Made by a program: the position numbers and the translations under genes. DNA of 64,000 nucleotides from Paenibacillus sp. 453mf (GTDB lineage Bacteria; Bacillota; Bacilli; Paenibacillales; Paenibacillaceae), in contig NZ_FPAC01000005.1 in the NCBI RefSeq assembly GCF_900116105.1, positions 62,001 to 126,000 on the forward strand, in the 5' to 3' direction. The notes under the pieces were generated by a model, which was not told the DNA's origin, did no database searches, and saw only the letters and a list, made by a program, of their open reading frames with translations. This document shows, one piece after another, positions 35,084 through 43,318 of the stretch (its first letter is position 1; each line of letters begins with the position of its first letter).

Positions 35084-37090
35084 TTACTTTACCAGATAAC
35101 CGTTACGGCGAGCGATGGTATTCATGCGTTTGATCTGGTGGACCGCGACTTTCTGGGCACGATTTACTTCTGGAGCGCCGAAAATGACGGTTCCAGCAGG
35201 ATCGTCCTTGGATCTACCTGCTCGACCTGCCATCTGCACGAGCGATGCATCATCGAACAACCTGGTGTTAGCATCTAAAATATATACATCACTCTTCGGT
35301 ACGGTCACACCGCGTTCCAGGATGGTTGTTGTTACGAGCAAACGAATCTTGCGATCGCGAAAAGATATTACCTTCTCCCCCCGTAAAGGGTCTTCTGAAG
35401 AAGTGCCTTCGACACGAATACCTGGCAGGCCTGCTCGAAGAAGGGCAACGAAGGACTCAATCTGTGCGATCCGAGTAACGAATAGAAACACTTGCGCTCC
35501 TCGCTCCAAGGATTGCTTAAGCCTCAGCTGAAGCTCGCGTGGCAGCTTGCGCTGCTTCAGCTGCTGCGCTACGTACGGAAGCTTCATATATACCGGAACA
35601 GGCAGCGGGTGCCGATGGAAGCGAACAGGCACTCTGGCATGAGCAAGCTTGCCCCGGGCTGCTTCCCGCTGCAGCTGTGCAGGTGGGGTGGCAGATAAAT
35701 AGATGAAGCTGCCTCCCGGCTTGCAGCATGCTTCGGCGGCATAGCCTAGCATGGGGTCATTGTGATATGGGAAGGCATCGAGCTCGTCGATGATGACCAG
35801 GTCAAAGGCGTGACGGAAGCGCAGCAGCTGATGGGTCGTAGCGAGGGTCAGCTGCCCTCGCTGCCAGCGTTCGCTGCTTCCGCCATAGAGGGTGACCCTC
35901 GCCGTATTCGGGAAGGCGCGGGCCACCCTCGGTGCGAGCTCGAGCACCACATCGCGGCGCGGTGTGGCGACGAGCACGCTGCCGCCGCTCGCGAGGATGT
36001 AATCCAGCAGCGGGTAGGTCATCTCGGTCTTGCCTGCGCCGGTCACGGCCCAGAGCAAGAACCGGCCCTTCGCCCGGGCGTCCTCACGTCGCCGGGCCAA
36101 ATACGCCAGCGCCGCGCCTGTGGCTGCGCTCTGCGCTGGGCTAAGCCCCCACCGACTCACCAGATCGGTGGGGGAACCCCCGGCCGTGCCCCGCACGGCC
36201 GGAAGCGCTGCGCCTTCGAGCAGCAGCGCGCAAGAGCGGCTGCGCCCGAGCGCGAGGCAGGCCTCGCAATAGGCGCACGCCGCAGATCCGCAGGCCGCAC
36301 ACGCACTCTGCTGTGCGGCCATGCTGCCGCATCGGCGGCAGCGCAGCTGCTCTCGTCTGGCCCAAGGCCAGTCGAATCGAGAAGAGCGCGCCGCCTGCGG
36401 CGGGGCAAGGGCGGGCCTATATTTCACCCGCCCCGCCAAATACGCCAGCTGCACTGCAGCCTGCCACTCGCTCCCTATCGCGGGAGCGGTCTCGGCAAGC
36501 AGTGCCTGGGCCTCCGGCATGAGCAGCTGTCTTCCTGCCAGCTGCTGTGCCGCTCTCTCTGCCCTCACTCTCAGCAGATATAACTCATCCTCCGAATTAA
36601 ACCCTATGCAACCTGCTCTTCTCTGATCTACATGCTCTGTTATCGCAACCTCCCTAAATAATTCATCCTCTGACTTAGCCTTTTGTCTCTCCCCCCATTC
36701 CTCCATCCCGCTAAGCCCAATCTGAAGCTCCCTTATCTCCACACACGCTCGAAACATCCTCTCTCCTTGCTCACCAGGCTCTGCCCTGATCAAAGGGGCA
36801 AGCAAAAACTTTATACTCTCCCACCAGTCAACTCCAGCTCTGCCTGATCCTCCAAAGCCCAATGTCCTTGCCCCATCTATAAATAATCCCTTCTGCACCC
36901 GATACGCCCAGGATAAAGGCATACCTTCTGATATCAAGACTACCTGCCATATTCCCGCTGAAGATAATTCACGAAGCTGCTCTCTCCACCACAGCCAATC
37001 TACACTCAAGTGAAGAGATAGATATATCCTCCAATCACTGCATTCTCCAGACGATGTGCATGATCTGATCGCATATAGACCGATTTTCAT
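35084..37090 (-). CDS. comFA: ComFA-like ATP-dependent DNA translocase/helicase
   Basis: DEAD-box motor required for DNA uptake during competence. 668 aa. An N-terminal region of about 240 aa without known motifs is followed by a zinc finger (RCRRCGSMAAQ ... CAACGSAACAYCEAC), then Walker A AVTGAGKTE, DELD, SATPP and the motif VI QMAGRAGRSKDDPAG. The segment covering the zinc finger and Walker A (about 35850-36550) is strikingly GC-rich and alanine/arginine-rich compared with the rest of the window. ATG 37090 starts the conserved-looking MKIGLYAIRS. It has its own upstream region because a terminator lies at 37153-37198. Confidence 0.93.
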   Translation of the reverse strand: MKIGLYAIRSCTSSGECSDWRIYLSLHLSVDWLWWREQLRELSSAGIWQVVLISEGMPLSWAYRVQKGLFIDGARTLGFGGSGRAGVDWWESIKFLLAPLIRAEPGEQGERMFRACVEIRELQIGLSGMEEWGERQKAKSEDELFREVAITEHVDQRRAGCIGFNSEDELYLLRVRAERAAQQLAGRQLLMPEAQALLAETAPAIGSEWQAAVQLAYLAGRVKYRPALAPPQAARSSRFDWPWARREQLRCRRCGSMAAQQSACAACGSAACAYCEACLALGRSRSCALLLEGAALPAVRGTAGGSPTDLVSRWGLSPAQSAATGAALAYLARRREDARAKGRFLLWAVTGAGKTEMTYPLLDYILASGGSVLVATPRRDVVLELAPRVARAFPNTARVTLYGGSSERWQRGQLTLATTHQLLRFRHAFDLVIIDELDAFPYHNDPMLGYAAEACCKPGGSFIYLSATPPAQLQREAARGKLAHARVPVRFHRHPLPVPVYMKLPYVAQQLKQRKLPRELQLRLKQSLERGAQVFLFVTRIAQIESFVALLRAGLPGIRVEGTSSEDPLRGEKVISFRDRKIRLLVTTTILERGVTVPKSDVYILDANTRLFDDASLVQMAGRAGRSKDDPAGTVIFGAPEVNRAQKVAVHQIKRMNTIARRNGYLVK

Positions 37091-37152
37091 CTAATCCCCT
37101 CATTTTCCTCAGTATTTAACCTTCCAATTTCAGCCAAACCTCCATCTATGAA

Positions 37153-37198
37153 CGCAAAAAAAAGCACATACCCGGCGTATTTGCCGAAGTATGTGCTT
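37153..37198 (-). terminator. Terminator upstream of comFA
   Basis: AAGCACATAC (37162-37171) / GTATGTGCTT (37189-37198) with an inner CGGC/GCCG stem, followed on the minus strand by eight Ts. It ends transcripts of the gene at 37302-37724. Confidence 0.9.
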
Positions 37199-37301
37199 CA
37201 TACTTTTCTTCTACAGTTAAATTAAACCAAAGAGTGCCTATATTTACAATATTAATGACAATACCGCAACTTTTTAACGATATATTCGTCTTATAATAGG
37301 A

Positions 37302-37724
37302 TTAATGTTTAGTGACGAACGGAAATTCCGTTAAAATTACATCGTTGCGAAGATCAATGAACTTGACGTCTTCGTACACTGCTGGCTGTAATGCAGATAA
37401 GGTGCTCATCGGCTCCTCGCTTGCTGCGACAATACTCAAATCCAAGCCTGCAATACCCCCGAGCCGGTATAGAAGCGAAAGAGTTTCATCTTTGGAATCA
37501 AGATCCATCACAGTTACTTTATGAATAGTACCTCGAAACATAGCGTCGATGGACAACCCACGGATAATCCACTCCAGCTGAAGTCCATGGTTACATGTGA
37601 TGAGAACATAGTGAACGGGTATGGCGGCAGGCTGCTGCTTCGTCTGTGAACGTGCGTACAAATACCGAACGCATAAGGCTGTTAAGCCATAGACAAGCGC
37701 AATCCATATCAAATGTTCGATCAA
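37302..37724 (-). CDS. Hypothetical membrane-anchored protein
   Basis: Not recognised. 140 aa with one N-terminal membrane segment (HLIWIALVYGLTALCVRYLY, about 3-22) and a soluble domain starting VHYVLITCNHGLQLEWIIRG; the pattern KVTVMDLDSKDETLSLLYRL is reminiscent of nucleotide-diphospho-sugar folds (a DLDSKD acidic motif), but this is only a resemblance. The start is a TTG at 37724, supported by GGGAGGTG 9 nt upstream and by the membrane segment following at once. It is a single-gene unit: 700 bp after degU and before a strong terminator. Confidence 0.75.
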   Translation of the reverse strand: MIEHLIWIALVYGLTALCVRYLYARSQTKQQPAAIPVHYVLITCNHGLQLEWIIRGLSIDAMFRGTIHKVTVMDLDSKDETLSLLYRLGGIAGLDLSIVAASEEPMSTLSALQPAVYEDVKFIDLRNDVILTEFPFVTKH

Positions 37725-37739
37725 ATACGACTACACCTC

Positions 37740-38249
37740 CCTATTGCATCCATGGATGCAATTGCCCGCAAAACTACTCATTTCACAGCAGCCGTGTGAA
37801 TGACCAGCCGGCGGATCTTATTTATACCGCCAATATATGCGGATACCCGGGACGGTGACACAGTCAAATGGATCTTCAGAACATAGAATAGAACTTATTT
37901 TTTACTAACACGATATACTGAACAGATGAACCGCAGGAAGAATCGTTATTATTGGGTGCGAGCCAATATGAACAAATCGAATAAAGACAATAATGTGCGT
38001 CCTCTAGCTCATTCTATCAAGCATACATGGAACTAAAGCATCCTTCGTTCTGTGCTTTAGTTCTTTACTATACTATAGAAATGTAACATTCTATCTTTAT
38101 GAAAAGAAATGTTGTTTTTTCTTTCGCTTTCAAAAATTCCATAACTATACAAACGAACTAAAGTAAAAACTAATTTGTTCCTTGCCGTATCATTCGATTC
38201 AGAATCAGAAACGACAAATCAACGTCAGTGCCCTTAACTTTAGATCAAC
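37740..38249. other. Intergenic region with stem-loops between degU and the 37302 gene
   Basis: About 500 bp without a supportable large gene. It contains an 11-bp perfect hairpin GAACTAAAGCA (38030-38040) / TGCTTTAGTTC (38053-38063), and the same GAACTAAAG word recurs near 38156. On the plus strand the first hairpin is followed by TTTACTATA and a second imperfect AACATT/AATGTT stem near 38085-38116 is followed by TTTTTTC. It could encode a small RNA or hold regulatory sites; nothing decides this. Confidence 0.4.
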
Positions 38250-38384
38250 TTATATCTTCTCACGTTTCAACGCTGTATGAGGAGTACACAGCACATGAAA
38301 CGTTCCCCCGCACATGCTTTCTATGTAGCACCAGAGACCACTAACTGTACGTATTACTTCAGCAGTTCCCCCAGGGCAAGCCAT
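38250..38384 (-). CDS. Putative small cysteine-containing protein (44 aa)
   Basis: A 44-codon frame starting MACPGGTAEVIRTVSGLWC with ATG 38384 preceded by AAGGGAAG at 7 nt, a good ribosome binding site. Four cysteines (about residues 3, 19, 24 and 33) and a hydrophobic middle give it a protein-like look. It lies 37 bp downstream of degU on the same strand, so it could be read from the degU transcript. The frame is open further upstream into degU, but no start there has a ribosome binding site. Not recognised. Confidence 0.4.
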   Translation of the reverse strand: MACPGGTAEVIRTVSGLWCYIESMCGGTFHVLCTPHTALKREKI

Positions 38385-38421
38385 ATACTGACTTCCCTTA
38401 TGCCGAAGACTCATGTCGTCT

Positions 38422-39144
38422 TTAGAGCGTAACCCATCCATATTTAATGGAGTTGATTACGGCTTGCGTACGGTCATCCACTTCCATTTTTTGCAGAATA
38501 CTGCTGACATGGTTCTTCACTGTCTTCTCACTGATAAAGAGGAACTCACCAATCATCTTATTGCTCTTGCCTTCCGCCATCAGACGTAGCACTTCTGCTT
38601 CACGGCGGGTCAACGGATTGTTATCGCCTGCAACGAATTTGACACCAGCTTCCTTCACGCCGCCTTCATTCATAGCGCCTGTCTCATTTAAATATGTCAT
38701 CCGGCGCAGCTGCAAAATGAGCTTGCCTGTTACTTTTGGATGGATAAAGGCATATCCTTCATGCACGGAACGGATTGCGTTAATAAGCGACTCTGCCTCC
38801 ATGTCCTTCAGCAGATAACCATTCGCGCCCTTGCGCAATGTTTCAAATACATAGCTCTCATCATCGTGAATCGACAAAATAATAACCTTCACGTCCGGGA
38901 ACAGCTCTCTCAGCTTCTCCGTCGCTTCAACCCCGTTCTCCACAGGCATATTGATGTCCATAAGAACGATATCCGGCTTGCTCTGGTTACAGAACTCCAA
39001 TACCTGAATACCATCGCCGCATTCGCCGATAACCTCGATATCGTCCTCCATGTTCAAGATTCGTTTCAAACCCTCACGAAACAGCTGATGATCATCAGCC
39101 AATAATACCTTAATGTTACCCCTCATTATGTTCTGGTTTTCCAT
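38422..39144 (-). CDS. degU: Two-component response regulator DegU
   Basis: NarL/FixJ-type response regulator controlling exoenzymes, motility, competence and biofilm in Bacillus. 240 aa. The receiver domain (about 10-128) has acidic pocket ADD (16-18), phosphoacceptor Asp63 in IVLMDINMP, and the conserved Lys in YLLKDMEAE; a C-terminal LuxR-type helix-turn-helix (about 175-235) shows LTRREAEVLRLMAEGKSNKM and ISEKTVKNHVSSILQKM. Translationally close to degS: its ribosome binding site AAAGGAG lies inside the end of degS. Confidence 0.97.
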   Translation of the reverse strand: MENQNIMRGNIKVLLADDHQLFREGLKRILNMEDDIEVIGECGDGIQVLEFCNQSKPDIVLMDINMPVENGVEATEKLRELFPDVKVIILSIHDDESYVFETLRKGANGYLLKDMEAESLINAIRSVHEGYAFIHPKVTGKLILQLRRMTYLNETGAMNEGGVKEAGVKFVAGDNNPLTRREAEVLRLMAEGKSNKMIGEFLFISEKTVKNHVSSILQKMEVDDRTQAVINSIKYGWVTL

Positions 39145-39148
39145 CCTG

Positions 39149-40309
39149 CTACTCCTTTCCCTTTTCCACGTTTGTCGGGATATGAATCACAATCTTGGTG
39201 CCTTGATTCTCTCCTGATTCAATTTCCATCCGGCCTTCGAGCAGCTCGACCCTCTCACGCATACCAATCAGACCAAAGTGTGAATGGTCCTTGCTCTTCT
39301 GTTCCAGAAGTTCGGGCTTAAAGCCAAGCCCGTTGTCCTGTACAACAATCTTGACGAGCTGTGCCTGAAAAGTGATCTCCACAACCACATAGGTCGGGTA
39401 TGCATGCTTGGCTGCATTCGACAAGCCTTCTTGCACTAAACGATAAATGGCAGCCTCCATAGCCGAAGACAAACGGTGTTCCTTCCCTCTCGTTTCAAAA
39501 AGTGCACGAATTTTCGTTTTTTCTTCAAAATCCTGCACGTATTTTCGAAGCGTGGGAATTAAGCCCAGGTCATCCAGTGCCATTGGACGCAAATTAAATA
39601 TAACTTTGCGCATTTCCCCAAGGCTTGAACGAACCTGTTTCTTCAAATCTACTATTTCGGCCTGTACCATCTTAAAATCCTGCTTAACCAGCATTCTTTC
39701 TACAATTTCCGTCCTAAGCACTAAGTTTGCAAGCATTTGTGCAGGGCCGTCATGGATTTCCCGGGCGATTCTTTTGCGTTCTTCCTCTTGGGCCAGAATA
39801 ATCTTCAAACCGATCATTTGTCGATTCTTGGCAGACTCGATGATTCGGGTCACCTGACCTAATTCCCCTGATAGATATTCCATGACAACATTCATCTGTG
39901 AACCGATGGTTTCTGCCCGCTCCACAGATTCCTCAATGCTTTTCGCACGCTTCTGCAGATCGTCACGACGTGCTTTAAGATACATTTCCTTCTCTCTGTA
40001 AATCATCAAATCCAGCTGAAGCTGTGTCGCCTTTTCATAAGCTTGTTTGATGTCATGCTCGGAAAAGCGGACGAAATCCCGGCTGACCTCTGTCAGCCGG
40101 ATTCGGGACCGGCGGAAATTGAGTTCAAGCTGATCGACCTTCTCGATCGTTTCCGCCGTCTCTTTCAGGATGGATTGAATCTCCTGATTGAGCGTCTTCA
40201 GCTCGGTTCGAGCTGAGTCCATTATTTCAAAAATCTGATATTTACTACTTTCCATGACCTGCATGGCGTTTTTTATGACGCGGTCAATAGCATCAGCTTG
40301 AAAGTCCAC
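39149..40309 (-). CDS. degS: Sensor histidine kinase DegS
   Basis: Cytoplasmic sensor kinase that phosphorylates DegU. 386 aa, no membrane segment. A long coiled-coil sensor region (about 1-165) is followed by the HisKA_3 motif ERKRIAREIHDGPAQMLANL with phospho-His186 and an ATP-binding domain (VQEGLSNAAKHA, DNGLGF, GLIGMRERVELLEG). The start is GTG 40309 with GGAG 10 nt upstream. degU follows after 4 bp. Confidence 0.97.
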   Translation of the reverse strand: MDFQADAIDRVIKNAMQVMESSKYQIFEIMDSARTELKTLNQEIQSILKETAETIEKVDQLELNFRRSRIRLTEVSRDFVRFSEHDIKQAYEKATQLQLDLMIYREKEMYLKARRDDLQKRAKSIEESVERAETIGSQMNVVMEYLSGELGQVTRIIESAKNRQMIGLKIILAQEEERKRIAREIHDGPAQMLANLVLRTEIVERMLVKQDFKMVQAEIVDLKKQVRSSLGEMRKVIFNLRPMALDDLGLIPTLRKYVQDFEEKTKIRALFETRGKEHRLSSAMEAAIYRLVQEGLSNAAKHAYPTYVVVEITFQAQLVKIVVQDNGLGFKPELLEQKSKDHSHFGLIGMRERVELLEGRMEIESGENQGTKIVIHIPTNVEKGKE

Positions 40310-40356
40310 AAATTTTCGACTCCATTCCTAACGTTTCCAGGATATATCATACCATA

Positions 40357-43065
40357 TCACGAGTCGATAGTGACGGTCTTCGTTTTCTGTTCCCATTTTA
40401 CGGTAAGGCCAAGTTGTTCAGATACTAGTCTGAGCGGGACCAAAGTCCTACCACCGGAAATATACGGAGCCACACTCGCGCTAAGGCGCTGCCCGTTAAG
40501 GATAAATTCCTTCTCGTTTACTGTAAGATCAATCAGCTTGCCGCCGCGGAGAATCGTCACACGCTGGTTCTTGCTGTCCCAGGTGGCCCTGCCTCCGAAC
40601 ACATCCAGCACATGCTTGATTGGTACATAGGTTGTGTTGTTCTTCAGCACAGGTGCCGCATCGATCGCCTTCTTCGTTCCATTGAAGGTCACCGATTTCT
40701 GTCCAATGACAAACTTGGCGGTTCCTGTTGGTAATCCTGCTTCACTAGATAGGGAAGGCATCGTCAGCGCAATATTATCGAAGGCTACCGTTCCTGCCAT
40801 CGCTCTCTCATCTTGACCTTCCTCAAGATTGACGACATATACCCGTTTCAGCTTCGCCGGATAAGCAATGCCTGAACCGCTTAGATCAACACTAATGTTC
40901 TTCCAGCCAGTCCAGTTAATATTGCGCGCAAGATCAATGTATACCGTTTTGCCATTCGCATCAAGTACCTCTGCCCGCAGCCAATTCAGGCTGTGATCGC
41001 CAAGTACGTCCATAGACAGCGCCGTTGCGCTGGATTCGATTTGTTTACCGGAAGTGCCGTTAAGCTGTGCATAAGCATACATTTTACCACTTCCGCCGTT
41101 CATATCATAGCTCAGCTCCAGCACTTTGGAGCCGGACTTCTCGCCAGTTCCGTTAACAACGCCTGCTGATCCGGTAACACCGGATGCATTCGTCGTGAAG
41201 CTGATCGGATAGCTTACATTCTCAAAGTTTTCCCACATCGTTTGTCCCGCAGTCGTCAGGACCACAACCGTGCTGAAGCCATCATATCGGCCGATGGCAT
41301 ACCCCACCGAAGCTCCCGAATTGACAGAGGATACCGTGAGCGTATCACCAGATACACTTCCCTTAAATCCAACGAATTCCCACTTCAAGCTGTCTGCAGG
41401 AAGCGAGACAGACTGTCCGTCTTTGGTCGTTGCCGTGATCGGCACAGCGATGGCCGCTCCTCTTTGCAGTGAACCCGCACCAGAGCCCGCTTGAAGTGAC
41501 TTCAAATTGCCTGCCCCCACAACCGTGATCTGCATCTTGGCACTTGCCGAGCCGCTCACTGCGGTTAGGGTTGCTGTACCGCCGCCTTTGGCTGTTATTT
41601 TGCCGCCGCTTGTGCTGATGACATTGCCGTTACTGGACTTCCAAGTCACTGAAGCGCTGCTCATGTCATAAGGATTATAATACGTATCGTAGCCCTTGAG
41701 GCTGTAAGTTCCTTCCTGTCCAACGAGCATGGAGGACGTACCGCTGATCGTCAACCCCTTCAGCTGCCCTTGTGGCGCCAGGGAATATACACCAAGACCA
41801 TTAATGACAGCACGCTGCTCTGTCCCGTATTCCGTTGCAAAAGCAAGCCCTGTGTTCATTTCACCAAGCGGTCTCGTAATCATCGTTGTCGATCCGCCGC
41901 CGTCAAGGTTCATCCCTTTCCACACGCCAATGCTTACCATGAACTTCTGCAGCTCAGACAGTGACATTCCCGAGCTTGAGCTGTTGTCCTGAACTGCGAT
42001 TAGATACACATATCTGCCGTCTTGAGAATACCCCACTGCCGTACGAGCTCGGTACCCTCCAATACTGGATACATCTCTTGAGAAGGAAGCTGCTTTACCG
42101 CCATTCACCAGAAGCGTATGCCCGCCAATCATCATATCCAAGTTGTCTGGATTCACGGTTTGTCCCGTGGTCTTCGCGATCAGCTTATAATCTGCACTAA
42201 TGGATTGTCCGACTGCTAGATTCGTATTGATCCACTCTCCTGCCGTACCATGAGCTCGCAGAATGTACGCTCCCTCTGGAATGGACGTGTTCAGTGGCGT
42301 TTTATAGGAGATTTGCTGAATTATACCGTTCTGTACCAGCACTTCTGTAGCGGCAGCTGTTGCCGGATCATTCGGACGCTTCAGTGAAGTCCATGCTGAT
42401 GTATAAATATACATCGAGTTTGCATGACTGTATTTGACCGATCCGGACTCCAGGGTGTAATCCTCCTTGTTCATTCCTCTCAGCTTGAAGGTTGATCCAT
42501 TCGCAGCGGTAACGGAGCCATCAAAGCTGTATTCATCAATCATCGGCTTGCCGTCCTTGGTTACCGTTAAAGCATGCATTCCGGTCAGCTCAGAAGGGGT
42601 CGACATCAGCACTCCATCCATTACCTGACCGCCAATCGGCGCGCCTTCTCCGCTTACATTAAAGTAATCACCATTCACTCCGGCTACTGCGCCGGTTTCC
42701 TTCACCATTCCCCCAGTGCTCTGCTTGCTGTTGAACTTGCCTTGTTTACCTGTCATCACATCCAGTTTCACATTCGGATTGTTCAGATCTACTTGAATCA
42801 CATTCGCCAGTACGCTTGATGAAGCCCCCGAACGCGTTGTTGTATATCGATAATTGATCATTTTGGCTCCCGCCGTGATCATCTCTTCAGATATTTTGGT
42901 TGTACTTGCCGCCATGGCTACACTTGATATTTGAAGGGTATTCTGCAGCACCTGTCCTGTACCAAGAACAGGGGTAACCCATAATACTCCTGCAATCGTA
43001 ACAATCATCCACTTCTTGCCTGACATTGCCGCCAGTTTCCCCGCTTGCTTCCTCTCTTTACTCAT
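40357..43065 (-). CDS. Secreted phosphodiester glycosidase (NAGPA domain) with copper amine oxidase-like C-terminus
   Basis: A 902-aa exported multidomain protein. A signal sequence (about 15-52) is followed by a phosphodiester glycosidase domain (about 95-420; GVNGDYFN, WKGMNLDGGGSTTM) that in related proteins removes phospho-N-acetylglucosamine-type modifications, then a bacterial Ig-like Big_2-type domain (about 425-510, GLTISGTSSMLVGQEGTYSL), a beta-rich carbohydrate-binding-like part (about 600-770) and a C-terminal copper amine oxidase N-terminal-like domain (about 782-902, FVIGQKSVTFNG ... VTILRGGKLIDLTV). The substrate may be a wall polymer; that is inferred from location beside surface-layer genes. 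ATG 43065 has GGGAGAGG upstream. Confidence 0.88.
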   Translation of the reverse strand: MSKERKQAGKLAAMSGKKWMIVTIAGVLWVTPVLGTGQVLQNTLQISSVAMAASTTKISEEMITAGAKMINYRYTTTRSGASSSVLANVIQVDLNNPNVKLDVMTGKQGKFNSKQSTGGMVKETGAVAGVNGDYFNVSGEGAPIGGQVMDGVLMSTPSELTGMHALTVTKDGKPMIDEYSFDGSVTAANGSTFKLRGMNKEDYTLESGSVKYSHANSMYIYTSAWTSLKRPNDPATAAATEVLVQNGIIQQISYKTPLNTSIPEGAYILRAHGTAGEWINTNLAVGQSISADYKLIAKTTGQTVNPDNLDMMIGGHTLLVNGGKAASFSRDVSSIGGYRARTAVGYSQDGRYVYLIAVQDNSSSSGMSLSELQKFMVSIGVWKGMNLDGGGSTTMITRPLGEMNTGLAFATEYGTEQRAVINGLGVYSLAPQGQLKGLTISGTSSMLVGQEGTYSLKGYDTYYNPYDMSSASVTWKSSNGNVISTSGGKITAKGGGTATLTAVSGSASAKMQITVVGAGNLKSLQAGSGAGSLQRGAAIAVPITATTKDGQSVSLPADSLKWEFVGFKGSVSGDTLTVSSVNSGASVGYAIGRYDGFSTVVVLTTAGQTMWENFENVSYPISFTTNASGVTGSAGVVNGTGEKSGSKVLELSYDMNGGSGKMYAYAQLNGTSGKQIESSATALSMDVLGDHSLNWLRAEVLDANGKTVYIDLARNINWTGWKNISVDLSGSGIAYPAKLKRVYVVNLEEGQDERAMAGTVAFDNIALTMPSLSSEAGLPTGTAKFVIGQKSVTFNGTKKAIDAAPVLKNNTTYVPIKHVLDVFGGRATWDSKNQRVTILRGGKLIDLTVNEKEFILNGQRLSASVAPYISGGRTLVPLRLVSEQLGLTVKWEQKTKTVTIDS

Positions 43066-43318
43066 AAAAAAAGCGCCTCTCCCATCTTATGTGCGTTTCT
43101 ATTATATGAGTTCAGCCCCGCTTATCTCTTGATCGAGACTTACGGAGCTGAAGACATGTACATCCTCTCAATAATAGACTACTAAAAATGGAAAAAGTTA
43201 CGCTCTTTCTCTAACTTTATAAACAGAATCTAGCAAGTTGAACATATCCATTGATTTTGTTGAAAACAACATCTAAGAGGATTGCTCATCTTTGTCAAGT
43301 CATAAAGCTGAAGTCCGA

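Noticed and set aside
35762..36583. Long plus-strand open frame (273 aa) opposite comFA
   Set aside because: It lies antisense to the conserved comFA helicase region in a GC-rich stretch where stop codons are rare; its product is Arg/Ala-rich without motifs.
38385..38441. Upstream extension of the small ORF 38250-38384 into degU
   Set aside because: These codons lie within the degU end or directly after it and have no ribosome binding site; the ATG at 38384 does.
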